Source: Corythoichthys intestinalis
Taxonomy: Eukaryota > Chordata > Actinopteri > Syngnathiformes > Syngnathidae
DNA length: 64,000 nt
Direction: 5' to 3'
Assembly (NCBI RefSeq): GCF_030265065.1
Contig: NC_080413.1
Location: forward strand, 24,112,001-24,176,000
The notes under the pieces were generated by a model. That model saw only the letters and a list, made by a program, of their open reading frames with translations, ran no database searches and was not told where the DNA came from. Position 1 is the first letter of the stretch. The number at the start of each line of letters is the position of its first letter. Below are positions 11,136 to 23,700 of the stretch, in pieces. A program made the translations under genes and the position numbers.

Positions 11136-12595
11136 ACAGGTAGTCCACGGGTTACGACGGACCCGACTTACGCGATTTTGACTGAGTCTTGTTGTTTTTT
11201 CATGCTTTTATTTTGGCGCAGGAAGCGTAGAACAGGAAGCGAGTGCATGTACAGACCCCACACACGCACAAAGATCAGCCAAGTGACAGAGGTGACAGCC
11301 TGCGTGCACATTTGTTACTTGTAGAGCATCCAGAGGCGATGGCTGTATATAACCTCTTTTGTACTGTTTATTGTGTATTCTCAATTGTGGTCCTTCGTGT
11401 AGTCCCCGGTTTACGAACGAGTTCTGTTCCTGCGCTGGCAATGTAACCCGGATTTCCATGTAAATCGGAATTAACCCTTTAAATACCTCAAAACACCCTC
11501 TAAAGCTAAAAAAAAAACTATCCAAAAACATTTATTATATGTCATTGTACTGTCCTCACCAAGACGTTGGAGCTAAGTCCTAGCTAGACAGTTAGCTAAA
11601 CTACGAAATGATGATGTCAGAAGTCTATGTGGTTTGCTGACTTTATTCAGCTGCTCATAATAATAATAATAATAATAATAATACATTTTATTTGAAGGCG
11701 CCTTTCTGGCACTCAAGGTCGCCGTGCAATCATTTTAAACAATTAGACAAATTAAATACTAAAAACAGTAAAAATAATTAAGTATAAAACGTTCAAAACA
11801 ATAAAATACTAATCAATGAAAATAATTAGCAGAACAATAAAACACAAAGAAATCAGGGATTATTATGGGTATGCGAGTCTGAACAGGTGAGTTTTGAGTT
11901 TCGATTGAAAAAGGGGGAGTGAGTCTGTGTTCCTGAGGTCGGGTGGTAGTGAATTCCAAAGCCGGGGAGCAGAGCAGCTGAATGCTCTGCTCCCCATGGT
12001 GCTGAAGCGACCGGGGGGGACAGACAAGTGTATAGAGGTGGAGGACCTAAGGGCAAGGGAGGGATTGTAGTATGGAGGAGGTCGGACAGGTAGGATGGGG
12101 CAAGGTTGTGGATGGCCTTGAATGACATCTTGCAGAGTGAAACTAAAATAAAATGAAATTAAATCAGTCTCGTCTTCAATAACAGCAATTCAAATGTGCT
12201 TTTACAAGTAGCTACTGTTACAGCAATAACAAACGATTAGCATGTATCATTTAGCGTCCACACATCATCAAAACAATCACATAAACTCGCCCCAAGTATT
12301 CGACCACAACTGAAAACGCACAATAAACAGTACAAAAGGGGTTATATATAGCCGTCGCTTCTCAAGCAACAAACGTGCGCACAGTCTGTCTCCTCTGTCA
12401 CTCGGCTGCTCTGTGTGAGCGTGGGTGGGCACGTCTGTACATGCATTCGCTTCCTGTTCTACGCTTCCTACGCCAAAATAAGCGCATGCATCAAAAAACA
12501 AAAGTCAACATTAAAAAAAAAAAAAAAGACTAGACGCAGGCGTCGTAAAGTCGGAATCACGTCATCGGGTTGGTCGTAACCCGGGGACTACCTGT
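11136..12595. mobile_element. Long-inverted-repeat DNA element
   Basis: Both ends begin ACAGGTAGTCC.CGGGTTACG in inverted orientation, and the inverted similarity continues for more than 200 bp (11136-11370 against 12340-12595, including shared blocks around aggaagcgtagaacaggaagc). Flanking 9-mers atatagaat and atatggaat differ at one position. A LINE fragment (11655-12148) interrupts the centre. No transposase is present. The superfamily is uncertain; a Mutator-like or hAT-like MITE is possible. Confidence 0.7.
11655..12148 (-). mobile_element. CR1/L2-group LINE 3' fragment
   Basis: The minus strand encodes FKAIHNLAPSYLSDLL (stop side toward 11853), the conserved C-terminal motif of CR1/L2/Rex1 ORF2. 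It is followed by a 3' UTR and an (ATT)n tail that reads as (AAT)n at about 11657-11682 on the + strand. The fragment is 5'-truncated at about 12148 and several frames are broken. It is inserted inside the long-inverted-repeat element. Confidence 0.65.
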
Positions 12596-12794
12596 ATATG
12601 GAATATACTAGATTAGTTGGATGTTGCCAATGTGTCAACTCTGTCATTGTCCAATGCTCTAAAATCCTTTAGATATTCAAAGTCAATATATTATTATATA
12701 CTAGTATATATTCAATTAAAATATTTTTACACAGACCAGTCAGCATGCTATTTCATTGGTTTTGCTGAGTGGAAGTCCAACATCTAATCTCATG

Positions 12795-13382
12795 GGCAGT
12801 TTACATGATGACGCTGCGACACCAAGACGCAACGATTGTGTTGCAAAATGGCCTCACTTTTACATAGTGACGGCGGAAACGGAAGGCGAAGATGCAATTT
12901 TTTTTATTCTGGCCTCCAAAGCGGAACGATTCAATTGCAGGGATTGCTTCGCAACCATATGAAAGGAACATTCAAGCTCTGATGATGTCAGCACTCGCAC
13001 ACATTAATGTGGGGATGCGCAGTCGCTGCTAGTAAACATTCAAATCAGTAAACGTGGTGGCTTTACTTTACTGTTTTTATAATATTTTTTAATTCAGTTA
13101 TATTTTATCTTTGCATTTTTTTTGCCCTTTGAAGCAAAAGAAAAAAACGTGGATGCCATTGCTTCAAGTGGATGTGTATCTTGTCTTCCGGGCTGTGGAG
13201 GTTGTTGTCAAGGAAGTGCATCATCAAACTGTACTGCCCCCTACGGCCTGGCATGAATACTACATGGTTTTTGTGCAGAATTACGACATCGTTCGAATGG
13301 AAACGGAACCAAGATGGAACCATGTAAATTCAGAAATCAAATTTATCGTATTCTTGGAGCATCACCATGTAAACGGCCACTT
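12795..13382. mobile_element. Probable MITE with GTTTACATG ends
   Basis: The left end reads cagtttacatgatgacgctg. The complement of the right end reads ccgtttacatggtgatgct. These resemble each other and the GCCACGTTTACATG ends of the MITE at 48075-48726. No clear target duplication is visible. Confidence 0.45.
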
Positions 13383-13408
13383 AATCTAATCTAATCTAAT
13401 CTAATCTA
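13382..13408. repeat. (TAATC)n microsatellite
   Basis: About five perfect TAATC units lie immediately upstream of the Helitron 5' end. Confidence 0.85.
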
Positions 13409-13414
13409 GATTTA

Positions 13415-14191
13415 TCTATAAATGAAACTTTTTCTGTGTGTGTGTTCGTTCCCTATGGACTCCGAAACAGCTGGCGGATTTTGACAAAATTTTAATAGTT
13501 GTACTTTATGTTTCTGGGAGTGTTTTTAGATGTCTTTGATCTCTGTCAGCCTCAATTTACTGCGGAAAATTAATTCGAAGCTCTAAATATTAGCATTGAA
13601 AACCTCCTCGTGGAGGCAACAGCGCTGTCTTTTGGGCAAAAGACGCATTTCTTGTGATTACAATGTCAGAGTTGGCTTTCATGTACAAATTTAAATGTGC
13701 TGTAATGATACGTTGTGGTTCTGTGTACTCCACAACAAGACGCTAGATTTAAAAAAATGTACAATTTTACGAAATATTACTAAGGGATTCATTTCGGCCG
13801 GATATGCATACTGTAGCAACTTTATTGTATGTTACGCCCGCAATGGTTAATGGTTAGATGTGGCAACCATGACTGAGAGTAGTGGTTGCTGTTTTTATGT
13901 CCTGGTGTTTTCTGATCAATAAGAGGCGCTGTACCTTGGAGTCGTGCTATCGTGGTATGTATGGGGTACAAGAACAGCAAATGTGAAACGTTAAAACTGT
14001 CTATCATTCTTCTCCACATTGCCTGCCACAATGCTGTACACAGTGATGGAGAAGTGATTTCACATTAACTCCTTTATCGTGTCTTTTACTATTAGTAGAC
14101 TGCTTCTCTAAAGAAAGTGTGATTCATCTGCCATTTGGTTGTATTGCGTTCATGTTACACAAGCCCGAGCAACGCCGGGCCATACTGCTAG
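13415..14191 (+). mobile_element. Non-autonomous Helitron
   Basis: The 5' end is TCTATAAATGAAAC after an A, and the 3' end is CTAG (14188-14191) followed by T, fitting insertion between A and T. Just upstream of the end, gcccgagcaacgccgggc (14163-14180) forms the short GC-rich hairpin typical of Helitron 3' ends. There are no terminal inverted repeats, no target duplication, and no Rep/helicase frame. This is a rolling-circle derivative dependent on a helper. Confidence 0.75.
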
Positions 14192-16164
14192 TATACTGCT
14201 AAACACACACATAAAAACAATAGAAAATGTACTATTTTAATGACAGAGGCGTAAATTACTGTATTCTTGCTGTAGATGCGCTTCACACATTTAGCTTTAT
14301 GACATTCTTACCTTTCATATAAGACTTTAATCTTTCTTAATTAAGACAGAAAGCTGATAAAATAACCTAATGTTAAGGACAAGGCATTATGTGAAGGGGT
14401 TTAATGTTGCAGCTGGAGTTCACAAATCACTCTCAACATCTTTAGAGTTCCAACAAGTTTTAAATTCAGACATAAAAAACACAATTTCTATAAAAAAGGT
14501 TTAATACTGCAGCTTCGCTACAAAGGCAACAAAATCTGCCTATGTTGCTTATTTCACCTCACTGCTTGGTTCTTTTGGCTTCTGTTTACTTGTCGTGTAC
14601 TCTGTTGGTGGCAAACAAAGAATGGACAAAAAGGGATTTAAATTTAATTTTAGAAGAATAATAGCATAATATCAATGCTCTAATGTAACATTGTTTTTTT
14701 TTTTTATTTCTGATCATTTTCAACACCACTTGCAAAAAAAACTACACTGATATTATCCATATAACTTGTTGAAAGTGTGGCACAGATACAGTAGAAGACC
14801 CTCCCCTTGCCCTACGGGAAAATTGATAAATTCCTGTCCATAAATTCTAACCGACCAAGGATAAAAAAAGAAACAATCAAACATATGGTACACCATGATA
14901 TTTTTCACTTATAGAACAAGGAAAAAGTATTCCCTCTGGCCAAAACCACTCTGGTCCTGTCAACATACTTCATCTTTCCTGCTCCAGGATGCGGTCAGAC
15001 AAACATGAATACAAACCCCATGATCATTTCTTTTTGTTGATGTTAACAGTTCAACCCCGGAGCACGTCATTATAGTTATTATCATCGATATTAGCAACCA
15101 TGACCCTCCATCACAGAAATGACAATTACATTAATTAGGGTGGGATGCTTCTATGTATGCTCCGGTGCTCATAAATGACAAAAGGCATCACCGTTAACAA
15201 AGGTGCTGGAGAAATTGTTCTCACTGGGACTGGGGTTGTCAATCAAATGGATGAGAATGTTGACGCGTGTGTGCTTCACTTACACATTAGATGTGAGAAA
15301 AAGAGTGAGTCAGAAAGATCCACAATTTGAAAGTCTAAAGACGTCCTGGCTCTTATTCCCATGTGCGACTGATTCATAGTGGTGAAAGCCCTTTTCACTC
15401 ATCTGAAACATAAGAAGTAGCATTTTGTTTAAGATACCAGCTCGTACATTATTTTAGTTCACCGTTTGGATATTACCAATTATTCTTGTTGCTAGCATCA
15501 CATTTCCAGCCGTCATTAATAGAAAAGCATTGGGGCTCCTTGACGACAACAAGTGCACAATTCCCACTAATTTCATTGTGACTGCATTTTCTTTCTGGAG
15601 CAGTCTGAACATCAGCTTCATGGTTTTTTTGGGGGGGACATATTTAACGTGTGCTTTAACTTGATTTTTTTTCATGTTCAAATGACATTTACAAGTCCTG
15701 GAAAAAATGGTTGCGATACTATTGGTAGGTGAAGCATTTCTTGTAACAGCATTTAAACCTCAAGTGCAATACTATGTTTCACCTTGGCAATTAAGTTGAC
15801 AGAAGAACAACAACACGCACAAAAAACGCAAAGTTTAGAGGAGACAGGGAATGACCACATTTTAGATTAGTAAACTAAAAAAATATCGACACTTTTCACT
15901 CAAACATCAAGTTCTGACACTGTTCTATGTTGCACATCATGCTGTAAATTTCTATAGACCTAAATTGACAGTTTATGTACAGTCGTGTAAAATAAATTAG
16001 GAAACCCCATTAAATATTCAGTTCTTTATTAAGAAATATTCACATATCAATGTCGGATCTTGTTTTTCTTTATCTCTGGAAAAGAATTGCTGATCATAGA
16101 CTTCATAACATATTGACGGGACACGGGGTGTGGGGCCGATTGATAGGGGGCCTATCTCCGTCAA
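14192..16164. other. Intergenic stretch, nothing recognised
   Basis: There is no supported exon or element. A minus frame at 15454-15681 has no family resemblance. Conserved non-coding DNA near cnr1 is conceivable but cannot be judged from one sequence. Confidence 0.45.
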
Positions 16165-18120
16165 AGCTGGCCGAGTGGAAACACAGACAAAGAGCTTTTT
16201 ACATTGAAAATTCTTGTGAATAAATGCTTCAATTCCTGAATTCTTTGTAGATATGGACCTAAAACAGTCTCGATTCTTGGTTAAAAGCAAAAAAAAAAAA
16301 AAAAAACGTGCAGTTAGAATTTACGTAAATATGTCGAATGCGCTCCTAGTCCTTAAGCCACTATGGTGCCGCCTTATCAACACGAAGAGCTTTTTACTTG
16401 AAAATTCTTGTGAATAAATGCGTAAATCCCTGAATTCTTTGTAGATGTGGATGTAAGACAGTCTCGATTCTTGGTTAAAACGAAGAAAAAACCGGGCAGT
16501 TAGCATTTATTTTACGTAGATATGTCGAATGTGCTGCTAGTCTTTAAGCTACTGCTACTATTGGATCTCAGCGCCGCATTTGACACGGTTGATCACAACA
16601 TACTACTCAGCAGATTGGAACAGTGGGTAGGGCTTACTGACACTATTCTTCAGTGGTTCACATCCTATTTACATGATAGGGATTTCTTTGTGTCAATCGG
16701 AAACCATCAGTCAGAACGAACCAAATTCACGTGTGGAGTCCCTCAAGGGTCAATTCTTGGACCACTCTTATTTAACATCTATATGCTTCCGTTAGCTCAG
16801 ATAATGGAAAAGTATGACATCTCCTATCACGCCTATGCAGATGACACACAACTGTACATTTCTGTGTCCCCACATGATTATAGTCCCTTAGTCTCCCTGA
16901 GTAAATGCATTCATCAAATCAATGAATGGATGTGCCAGAATTTTCTCCAGTTAAATGTGCAGAAGACAGAGGTGATCATTTTTGGGCCAAAAAAGGAAAG
17001 GTCAAAGATAAGCAGCCAACATAGCACAATGTCACTTACAGCTACAAATCAAGTCAGAAACCTTGACGTAATTGTTGACTCAGACCTAAAATTTGATAGC
17101 CATTTAAAGTCCGTCACTAAATCCGCTTATTACCACCTAAAAAATATAACCAGAATTAAGGGGCTTCTGACTCAACAAGACATGGAAAAACTTATGCATG
17201 CATTCATTTTCAGCAGATTGGACTATTGCAACGGTATATTTACAGGTCTTGATAAAAAATCAGTCAGGAAGTTGCAGCTGGTACAGAATGCTGCAGCCAG
17301 AGTCCTCACAAATACAAGGAAGCTGGACCACATTACACCAGTTTTGAAATCGCTACACTGGCTTCCAGTAAGTCAAAGGATAGACTATAAAATACTACTG
17401 CTCGTCTACAAAACACTTAATGGCCTTGGACCAAAATACATGCTTGACTTGTTAGAGTCCTATGAGACATCTAGACCCTAAGGTCGTCTGGAACCGGTCT
17501 TCTGCATGTTCCAAGAACAAGAACCAAGCAGGGTGAGGCAGCATTTAGTTATTATGCTCCTCACCTCTGGAACAAGTTACCCGAACGTCTGAAGTATGCT
17601 CAAACTGTTAGCTCTTTTAAATCAGGGCTAAAAACGCTTTTGTTTAGCACTGCATATCTATAACTGTCTATATATTTCAATCTACCTGCTTTCTATTCCT
17701 CTTGTTTTTATCTCCATTGCTGATTTCAATTATTATTAGTAGTAGTAGTTTTTGTTTTATTTTTATTTTATTTATTTATTTTTATTCTGTGATTAAATGC
17801 GATCTTTTGTCTTCGTTTCTACGTTGTGTTGATTTAAATGTGATTTTTATGATCTTCATGTGATGTAAAGCACTTTGAATTGCCTTGTGTTGAATTGTGC
17901 TATATAAATAAATTTGCCTTGCCTACTGTGGCGCTGCCTTATCACCACAAAGAGCTTTTTATGTTGATAATTATTGTGGATAAAGGCTTATATCCCTGAA
18001 TTCTTTGTAGATATGGACGTAAAACAGTCTCTATTCATGGTTAAAAGAGCAAAGAACCGGGCAGTTAGCATTTATTTTACGTAAATATGTCGATGTGCCT
18101 CTAGTCTTTAAGTCTTTAAC
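16165..18120 (+). repeat. ~190-bp tandem repeat, three units, split by an L2
   Basis: Units occupy about 16165-16361, 16362-16548 and 17929-18120. Each runs through (gccgccttatca) agagcttttta, ttgaaaattcttgtgaataa, ctgaattctttgtagat, cagtctcgattcttggtt, a variable A run, gcagttag and ttacgtaaatatgtcga. The second and third units would be adjacent but for the L2 at 16555-17922. A diverged solitary unit lies at 2886-3040. Confidence 0.75.
16555..17922 (+). mobile_element. L2-clade LINE, 5'-truncated, reverse transcriptase to 3' end
   Basis: The frame from 16555 encodes a non-LTR reverse transcriptase: [16 protein letters not shown], the [15 protein letters not shown] palm motif, and the catalytic YADDTQLY motif. 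The ORF2 C-terminus follows ([19 protein letters not shown]). The frame is open to 17481. A single 1-base shift near 17475 puts the last part (YYAPHLWNKLPE to FSTAYL, stop at 17661-17663) in another frame. The 3' end has the fish L2 signature (taaagcactttgaat.., tatataaataaat). CTACTG borders the insertion on both sides (16549-16554 and 17923-17928), a possible short duplication. It is fairly young and inactive because it is truncated. Confidence 0.88.
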
Positions 18121-18949
18121 ATAGGGTTTTGACAGTCATATTTTCGGGATCAAAGCACCATTCCGCTCCGTTTCGGCCCTGAATCTTTTACCATAACAGC
18201 GTTCCGGACCGTTCCGGCCCACTTTCACCATTGCGTATATGGCATATTTACCTGCATATGTGCATTTTTTGGCATATTGCACTCATTAAAAATAAATCAG
18301 ATGAAATTCTGTGAACACTTGTGCATACCTGAATGTACATGTACGTCTTTTTTTCATGAAGTACAGCAAAGGCCTTACTTCCCTGCTTCACAAATAGCTA
18401 ATCAAGCTTTCTGACCCCCCAAAAAAGGTTAAATGTCTTTGTGATGTTTGCCAGATATACAGGAGAATATATAATTTGAGATGCACAATGCCACTTTGTG
18501 GTTAATTGGTCAATTTACACAATGCAGACACACTCACCCTGCTCCAAACTATTCAAACTCATCGTGACATTGATGAAACTTTTCTCTTAATTATGCAAAC
18601 TCAGCAGGTAAGTCAAAGTTGTAATTACAAAAAAAAAAAAGACATCGATTTGACGGGTTCCAGCTTAACAGCATCTGAGTTGATGAATGTTTGTTGGTGG
18701 AGATTTAGTTAATTATTCAAGGAACAACAGACACACACCTTGACTGTCAAGTAGGTGTACAACATTGGAGCGCCTTTAGGGGCTTTCGCTTGAAGAAAAA
18801 ACGAGGGGGAAATGAGGGTACTTAGCCTATTATATTCATTCATTCATTTCATTCATTTTCCATGCCGCTTTTCAAATATAAAATATTTTTTGCCGTTTGG
18901 GAAGCTCATCAAAGGAACAATAAGGAAATCCATAATATGATTTCTAATT
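18121..18949. other. Intergenic stretch, nothing recognised
   Basis: AT-rich sequence with a CATT-type simple repeat at about 18832-18860. No exon or element ends can be supported. Confidence 0.4.
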
Positions 18950-19616
18950 TTTGACTCTCATTTTTCTCGACATTTTTCTCGACATATGACAACATTCTCG
19001 AAATATTACGACTTATGACAGCGTCACAATTTCATTGTTTTCCACAAGACGGACGCACGGAAGATTTGTTTTTAGCACAGTTGGTGAAAAAAGGTGCTTA
19101 CCTTTGAAATCAAGAATGAAATTACAGAAAAATATGTGCATGTCATGCGTGTCAGTGAACTGACTTGACAATACAGCCGGAATATGTCTACCATCTCGAC
19201 GGTCGTCGACCTCTGTCCGCCAGTCTTTATAAGTTGAGGTGACAATTATTTTTATTGTAGCATCGGCAAAAAAGTCACCAGCTTCGTCAGGAGTTTAATC
19301 ATTTATGTCAGAACTTGTGCAACACAACACGGATACTGTTCGCCGGAGCCGACGCCAATAACAACATGACAAAAGTAAAAGCTTCCCACTCTACCGTACT
19401 TCTCTCTCTCTCTTGTCAGTCACACGGTGCATTCAGGAACAGCATGCAAAACACAACCACCATATTAGAATCTGATTCGTTACAATATTATTATTTGTAT
19501 TTATAATTTATTTGTTTTGCTATGTGTAATTTCTATTTGTAATTGTACCAGCAGTATCTATTAAGAATTTAGCGTAGGTTTTTGGGCTGTGGAATAAATT
19601 AATCGAATTATAACCA
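18950..19616 (+). mobile_element. Tigger/pogo fragment A
   Basis: Sequence at 19095-19205 is a degenerate + strand match to the start of the Tigger frame at 7594-8202: its codons match LTIEIKKEMIEKYEQGARVS and RQYGRNMSTI with several stops. The 3' part (19480-19616: tttgttttgctatgtgtaat, ggtttttgggctgtgga) matches the Tigger end region. It stops abruptly at 19616, where another repeat begins. Confidence 0.6.
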
Positions 19617-20304
19617 GGGGTGAAAGCGGCAAGAATTTCTTGCCGGAACTCCCCGACGTGAAGGTCGCCACGGAGCCAGAAATTTTATTCTTTTATTTAT
19701 TTATTTTTCTTTCATTTTTGGGGGTGGGGGGGTCAAACCTCTTCAACTACTGAAATGCAGAGAAAACTGTTTTAGCACAGTTATTTCTATAACACATACA
19801 AAAACTGATTTTCATTAAAAATTGTATGTTTTCAATGATTTGCAAAATAAAAGTTAACAAAAACAGCAATAACCCAAACCTCCACCTCCTAATTTTTATT
19901 TCCCCTCATTTCCTCACATACTAAATGCCAAATCTCAATTTTAACTACTTATTAACATTGGATGTACATTAAAATTGAAGTTAATGTAAACAATTTTTTT
20001 TTAAAATAATAAAGATATAAGTAACATACATTCAGAAAAATAAGTACAAATGACTTATACTATGCAGAGTCAAATAGAATATATTTTGAAGATCGCGCAA
20101 ACATTGGCTTTTTTAAATCGTAAGGAAATGAATAAGTAGCCTAACATAAATGAACAAATATAAGTCCAAAATGCACATTGACAGCAAAGATGTTCTGAAC
20201 CTCCCCATCAGAGCAAATAAAACTAAATATGATAAGTAAGCCTCCTCAACTCTTTCGTTGCTCTTAAAGATTTGATCCATTTTATGTTGCATTGCCCTTT
20301 TTTT
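19617..20304. repeat. Unidentified repeat-like segment
   Basis: The segment starts at ccaggggtgaaagcggcaag, where the Tigger match breaks off, and ends where Tc1 homology begins. The sharp borders suggest an inserted element, but no matching right end is visible. Confidence 0.35.
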
Positions 20305-21649
20305 GTCAGGTGTGTGCCCAATCACTTGGTGGTTTAAAGCTTCCCTGCCCACTATAAATCACACACCTGGTAAGAATTGTCTTGATGAGAAGCATTGTCT
20401 GATGTGCATCATGGCTCGGTCAAAAGAGCTGTCTGAAGACCTGTGATCAAGGATTGTTGATTTGTATAACGCTGGGAAAGGATACAAAACCATCTCTAAA
20501 AGCGCAGGTTCATCAATCGACAGTCATAGAAGTTGTCTACAAACGGAGAGAGTTTGGCACTTTTGCTTCTCTCCCAAAGAGTGGCTGTCCACCAAAGATG
20601 ACGCCAAGAGTTCAGCACAGAATACTCAGAGAGGTAAAAAAGAACCCAAGACTGTGTGCTAAAGACTTACAGAAATCACTGGCACATTCCAATATCTATA
20701 TGTAAAACTATGGCCAAGAATGGTGTTCATGAGTGGACTCCACGGAGGAAGTCACTGCTGTCTAAAAAACATTGTTGGTCGTTTAATGTTTGCATAAAGG
20801 AACTTGTTTTGAAGTTTTGGCAAAATATTTTGTGGACTGATGGAACCAAATTTAAATTGTTTGGGAGTAACACACAACATCATGTGTGGAGGAAAAATGA
20901 AACCGCTCACCAACATCAACATCTCATCCCCACCGTGAAGCATGGTGGAGGGAGCATCATGATTTGGGCTGTTTTGCTACCTCAGAGCCTAGACAACTTG
21001 CAATCCTTAATGGAACAATGCACTCAAAGGTTTATCAGGATGTTTTGCAAAACATCCTGATAATGTTATGACCTAAGGCCTGAAAACCTGAGGCCATCTG
21101 TCAGACAATTGAAGCTTAAAAGAGGATGGATGCTGCAACAAGACAATGTTCCAAAACACAAAAGTAAATCAACTTCAGAATGGTTTCAGAAGAACAAAAT
21201 TCATGTTCTTGAGTGGCCAAGTCAAATTCCACACTTGAACCCCATTGAGATGCTGTGGCATGACCTAAAGACAGCGATTCATGCCAGACATCCCAGGAAT
21301 CTCACTGAACTACAGCAGTTCTGTCGAGAAGAATGGGCCAAGAATAGTCCTGATCAATGTGCAAGACTGATCTGCAGCTACAGGAAGCGTCTGGTTGAAG
21401 TTATTGCTGGCAAAAGGTGGGGGCCACAAAATCGTAAATGTGATGGTTCACTTTTTCCCCCTTCTGTCATTGTTTGTATACTATCCCTATTAAAATATGA
21501 AAACGTATAAATGTTTGGGTCGTTTTAGTTAAAGCAGACTCTGTTTTTTCATTTGTGTGATTTTGACAAAGATCAGATCACATTTGATGGAGATTTTTTG
21601 CAGAAATGTGAGAAACTCCAAAAGGTTCAAATACTTCTTCGTACCACTG
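20305..21649 (+). mobile_element. Tc1/mariner element, 5'-truncated
   Basis: It belongs to the same family as 4419-6001. The 3' inverted repeat is present (aaaggttcaaatactt.. to gtaccactg at 21649, then TA), but the 5' repeat is missing: homology begins abruptly at about 20305. Confidence 0.82.
20411..21510 (+). pseudogene. Tc1 transposase, degenerate
   Basis: The ATG at 20411 begins MARSKELSEDL and is followed at once by a TGA where the related copy has CGA (Arg). Further shifts follow. Recognisable blocks include WTDGTKFKLFGSNTQHHVWR (first catalytic Asp) around 20835-20890, DNVPKH with the second Asp near 21143, and LNPIEMLWHDLK with the Glu near 21240. The family stop is lost, so the last frame runs to 21510. 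The gene is inactive. Confidence 0.82.
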
Positions 21650-21651
21650 TA

Positions 21652-22327
21652 ACATTGAAAGTAAAATGTCTACTGCACCTATCTCACTATCACGTTTGCC
21701 AGGCGGTGCGTTCAGGTACAACACTCAAACACATCCCCCACATTAGAACCTGATTCGTTACAATATTAAAGTTTTGGGTTTTTTTAAATCATGTTTTTAT
21801 AATTTATATTTATCCCTTTCTTGCCAAATGTATCACATTTGATACACTTATTTCATGCTTTTGAGACTAATTCAGAATTTTGAAATATCTTTCCTCAAAA
21901 AAAAAAAAAAAATGGAATGCAAGTCAACTAATGCATCTGCAGGTTCCATGAGAAAAAAAACAGGATTTAGCAAGGGTTATAGATATTAGAGCGCTTATTC
22001 CACATATTAATTTTTTTTTCTTTTTTACAAATTTGAGAAAAAGGTTTCATTAGGACCTTTTTTTTTTTTTTTCAAACTTTGTGATTCTCTGACAATTGCT
22101 TCATATTGCAGGCATTAAAGAGTTATAATTTATTTGTTTTGCTATGTGTAATTGTCATTTGTAATCGTACCAGCAGTATTTGTTAAGGATTTAGTGTAGG
22201 TTTTCAGGCTGTGGAACGAATTACTGTAATTATAATGTATTCTTATGGGAAAATCCTGCTCGACATACGACCATTTCAATTTACAAAGTCCTGGAACGAA
22301 TTACCTTTGTATGTAGAGGTACCAATT
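21652..22327 (+). mobile_element. Tigger/pogo fragment B (3' half)
   Basis: The final part (22125-22327) matches the reverse complement of the Tigger left end at 6994-7190, ending gtatgtagaggtacca. Sequence at 21660-21800 duplicates fragment A at 19370-19500, so A and B come from two copies or a duplication. It contains a 316-bp insertion. Confidence 0.65.
21808..22123. mobile_element. 316-bp insertion in Tigger fragment B
   Basis: The 10-mer TATAATTTAT occurs on both sides (21798-21807 and 22124-22133), and Tigger sequence is continuous if the insert and one repeat are removed (compare fragment A, 19500-19512). The insert has long A and T runs and no clear inverted ends. Confidence 0.55.
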
Positions 22328-22399
22328 CATATGGCTCCTGTTTAAATGTGTGCCTTTTATGGTTGAGTCAGATGAATCTAAATTTGTTAAATGGATTTG

Positions 22400-23393
22400 G
22401 CGGAAAACACAGACAAGACTGAAAAAGCAGTTTCTGCTCTTGCACCCCTCTTTAAAATAAACTCCTGTATTTTAAGCCAAAATAACTTTTGTGTTTGATA
22501 GAACAATATGTCTATATGCTGCCATAGCAGATTCATGGCGCACTAAGCCTCCAAACGATTTTGAATTGACCCGTTTTACCCTGAAAACCCCTGTTTACAG
22601 ACATCGCGCAAACGCGTTTGTTTCAACCTAGCCATAAAAGAAGGTAAGTAATTATATTTATTTTTCAAAATGTCTGTCATTTTTAGCTTAGAATCATTAA
22701 TTGATTTCTCATATTTAGTAAAAAAAAAAAAAAAAAAAAAAAAACGACTTAAAAAAATTATTCACTCTCATATTTTAAACAAATTACGTCACACTGAAAA
22801 ATTTGGTGTCTGTAAAAAAGTCACAGATATCTACCTCATAACTATCGCTTAATTGTATTTTTTTCGTTACTGTCGCATTTTCCCCGATATGTTAGATGAT
22901 AAATAATCGATCCAAACAAAGAAAAAATGAAAAATAACGTTTAAAAGGGTAACTATATGAAAAAGAAAATCTCAACCACTTCTTGTTGTCTGCGATTTCT
23001 GCATCGCGACCTTTGTTATATCACCATGTTTCACCCATAAAATAAAATAAAAATCCGACTGTGGCCATTCACAGCTGTGTCTTGACACTCGGTGATACAT
23101 GCTACATAGAGTTTTTGGGTCGAAACAAAGTAAGTACGCGATAATATCTCGTTAAAATCGTGGCATCTTTAATTCTGCTATCGCGTGCTCTCGCCTCAGT
23201 TAGGGTTTTGCTGTTTACATTTTTTTTTTTTTTTTTTCAAAAATACCCTCCTGTTCAAATTTTTTCTTCCTCCAGAAAATACAGGTTTTAAGCTTTCCAA
23301 TGATGTATCACACATGCATATCGGACAATTTTGAAATTTGGCCAAATTGGGGGTCTCAGAGCGGAACTTCAAGTCACCTTAGTGTTTTCCGCC
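22400..23393 (+). mobile_element. DNA element with GGCGGAAAACAC ends
   Basis: Inverted ends GGCGGAAAACAC (22400) and GTGTTTTCCGCC (23382-23393) bound 994 bp. The right ~700 bp match the right arm of the fold-back element at 44283-45682 (blocks near 22665-22710, 22775-22850 and 23270-23390), while the left ~250 bp are unique here. No protein is encoded. The superfamily is unknown to me. Confidence 0.65.
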
Positions 23394-23700
23394 ATATGTT
23401 TCTCGTTTTCATTGACTAATGTATTCCTGTAATTAGCCCACTAGGGAAATTAATCAATTTGGGGTCTTTAATAGCTAGTTTGGGTCAAATATTTTGCATT
23501 GTTCCTAAAAAAATATCCCAAATTTCGTTCAAGACAGGCTTCATAATCTGATTTTACTGTTCTTCATGCTTCTTTGAGCTCGGTGGTCTGCAGAGAAGGA
23601 AGGGAGCATTGGGAATTCAAACAAGATTTCGGTGCGTGTGTGCGCGCGCGCAGGCTGACTGTGCATCGTGGAGCCGGCCAGCTGTAAAAGTGGATGAAAG

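Noticed and set aside
15454-15681. 75-codon minus-strand frame
   Set aside because: There are no splice signals, domains or family resemblance, and the composition matches the AT-rich background.
16522-16554. Start of the L2 open frame upstream of 16555
   Set aside because: These codons come from the 190-bp repeat unit before the insertion and are read-through, not part of the LINE.
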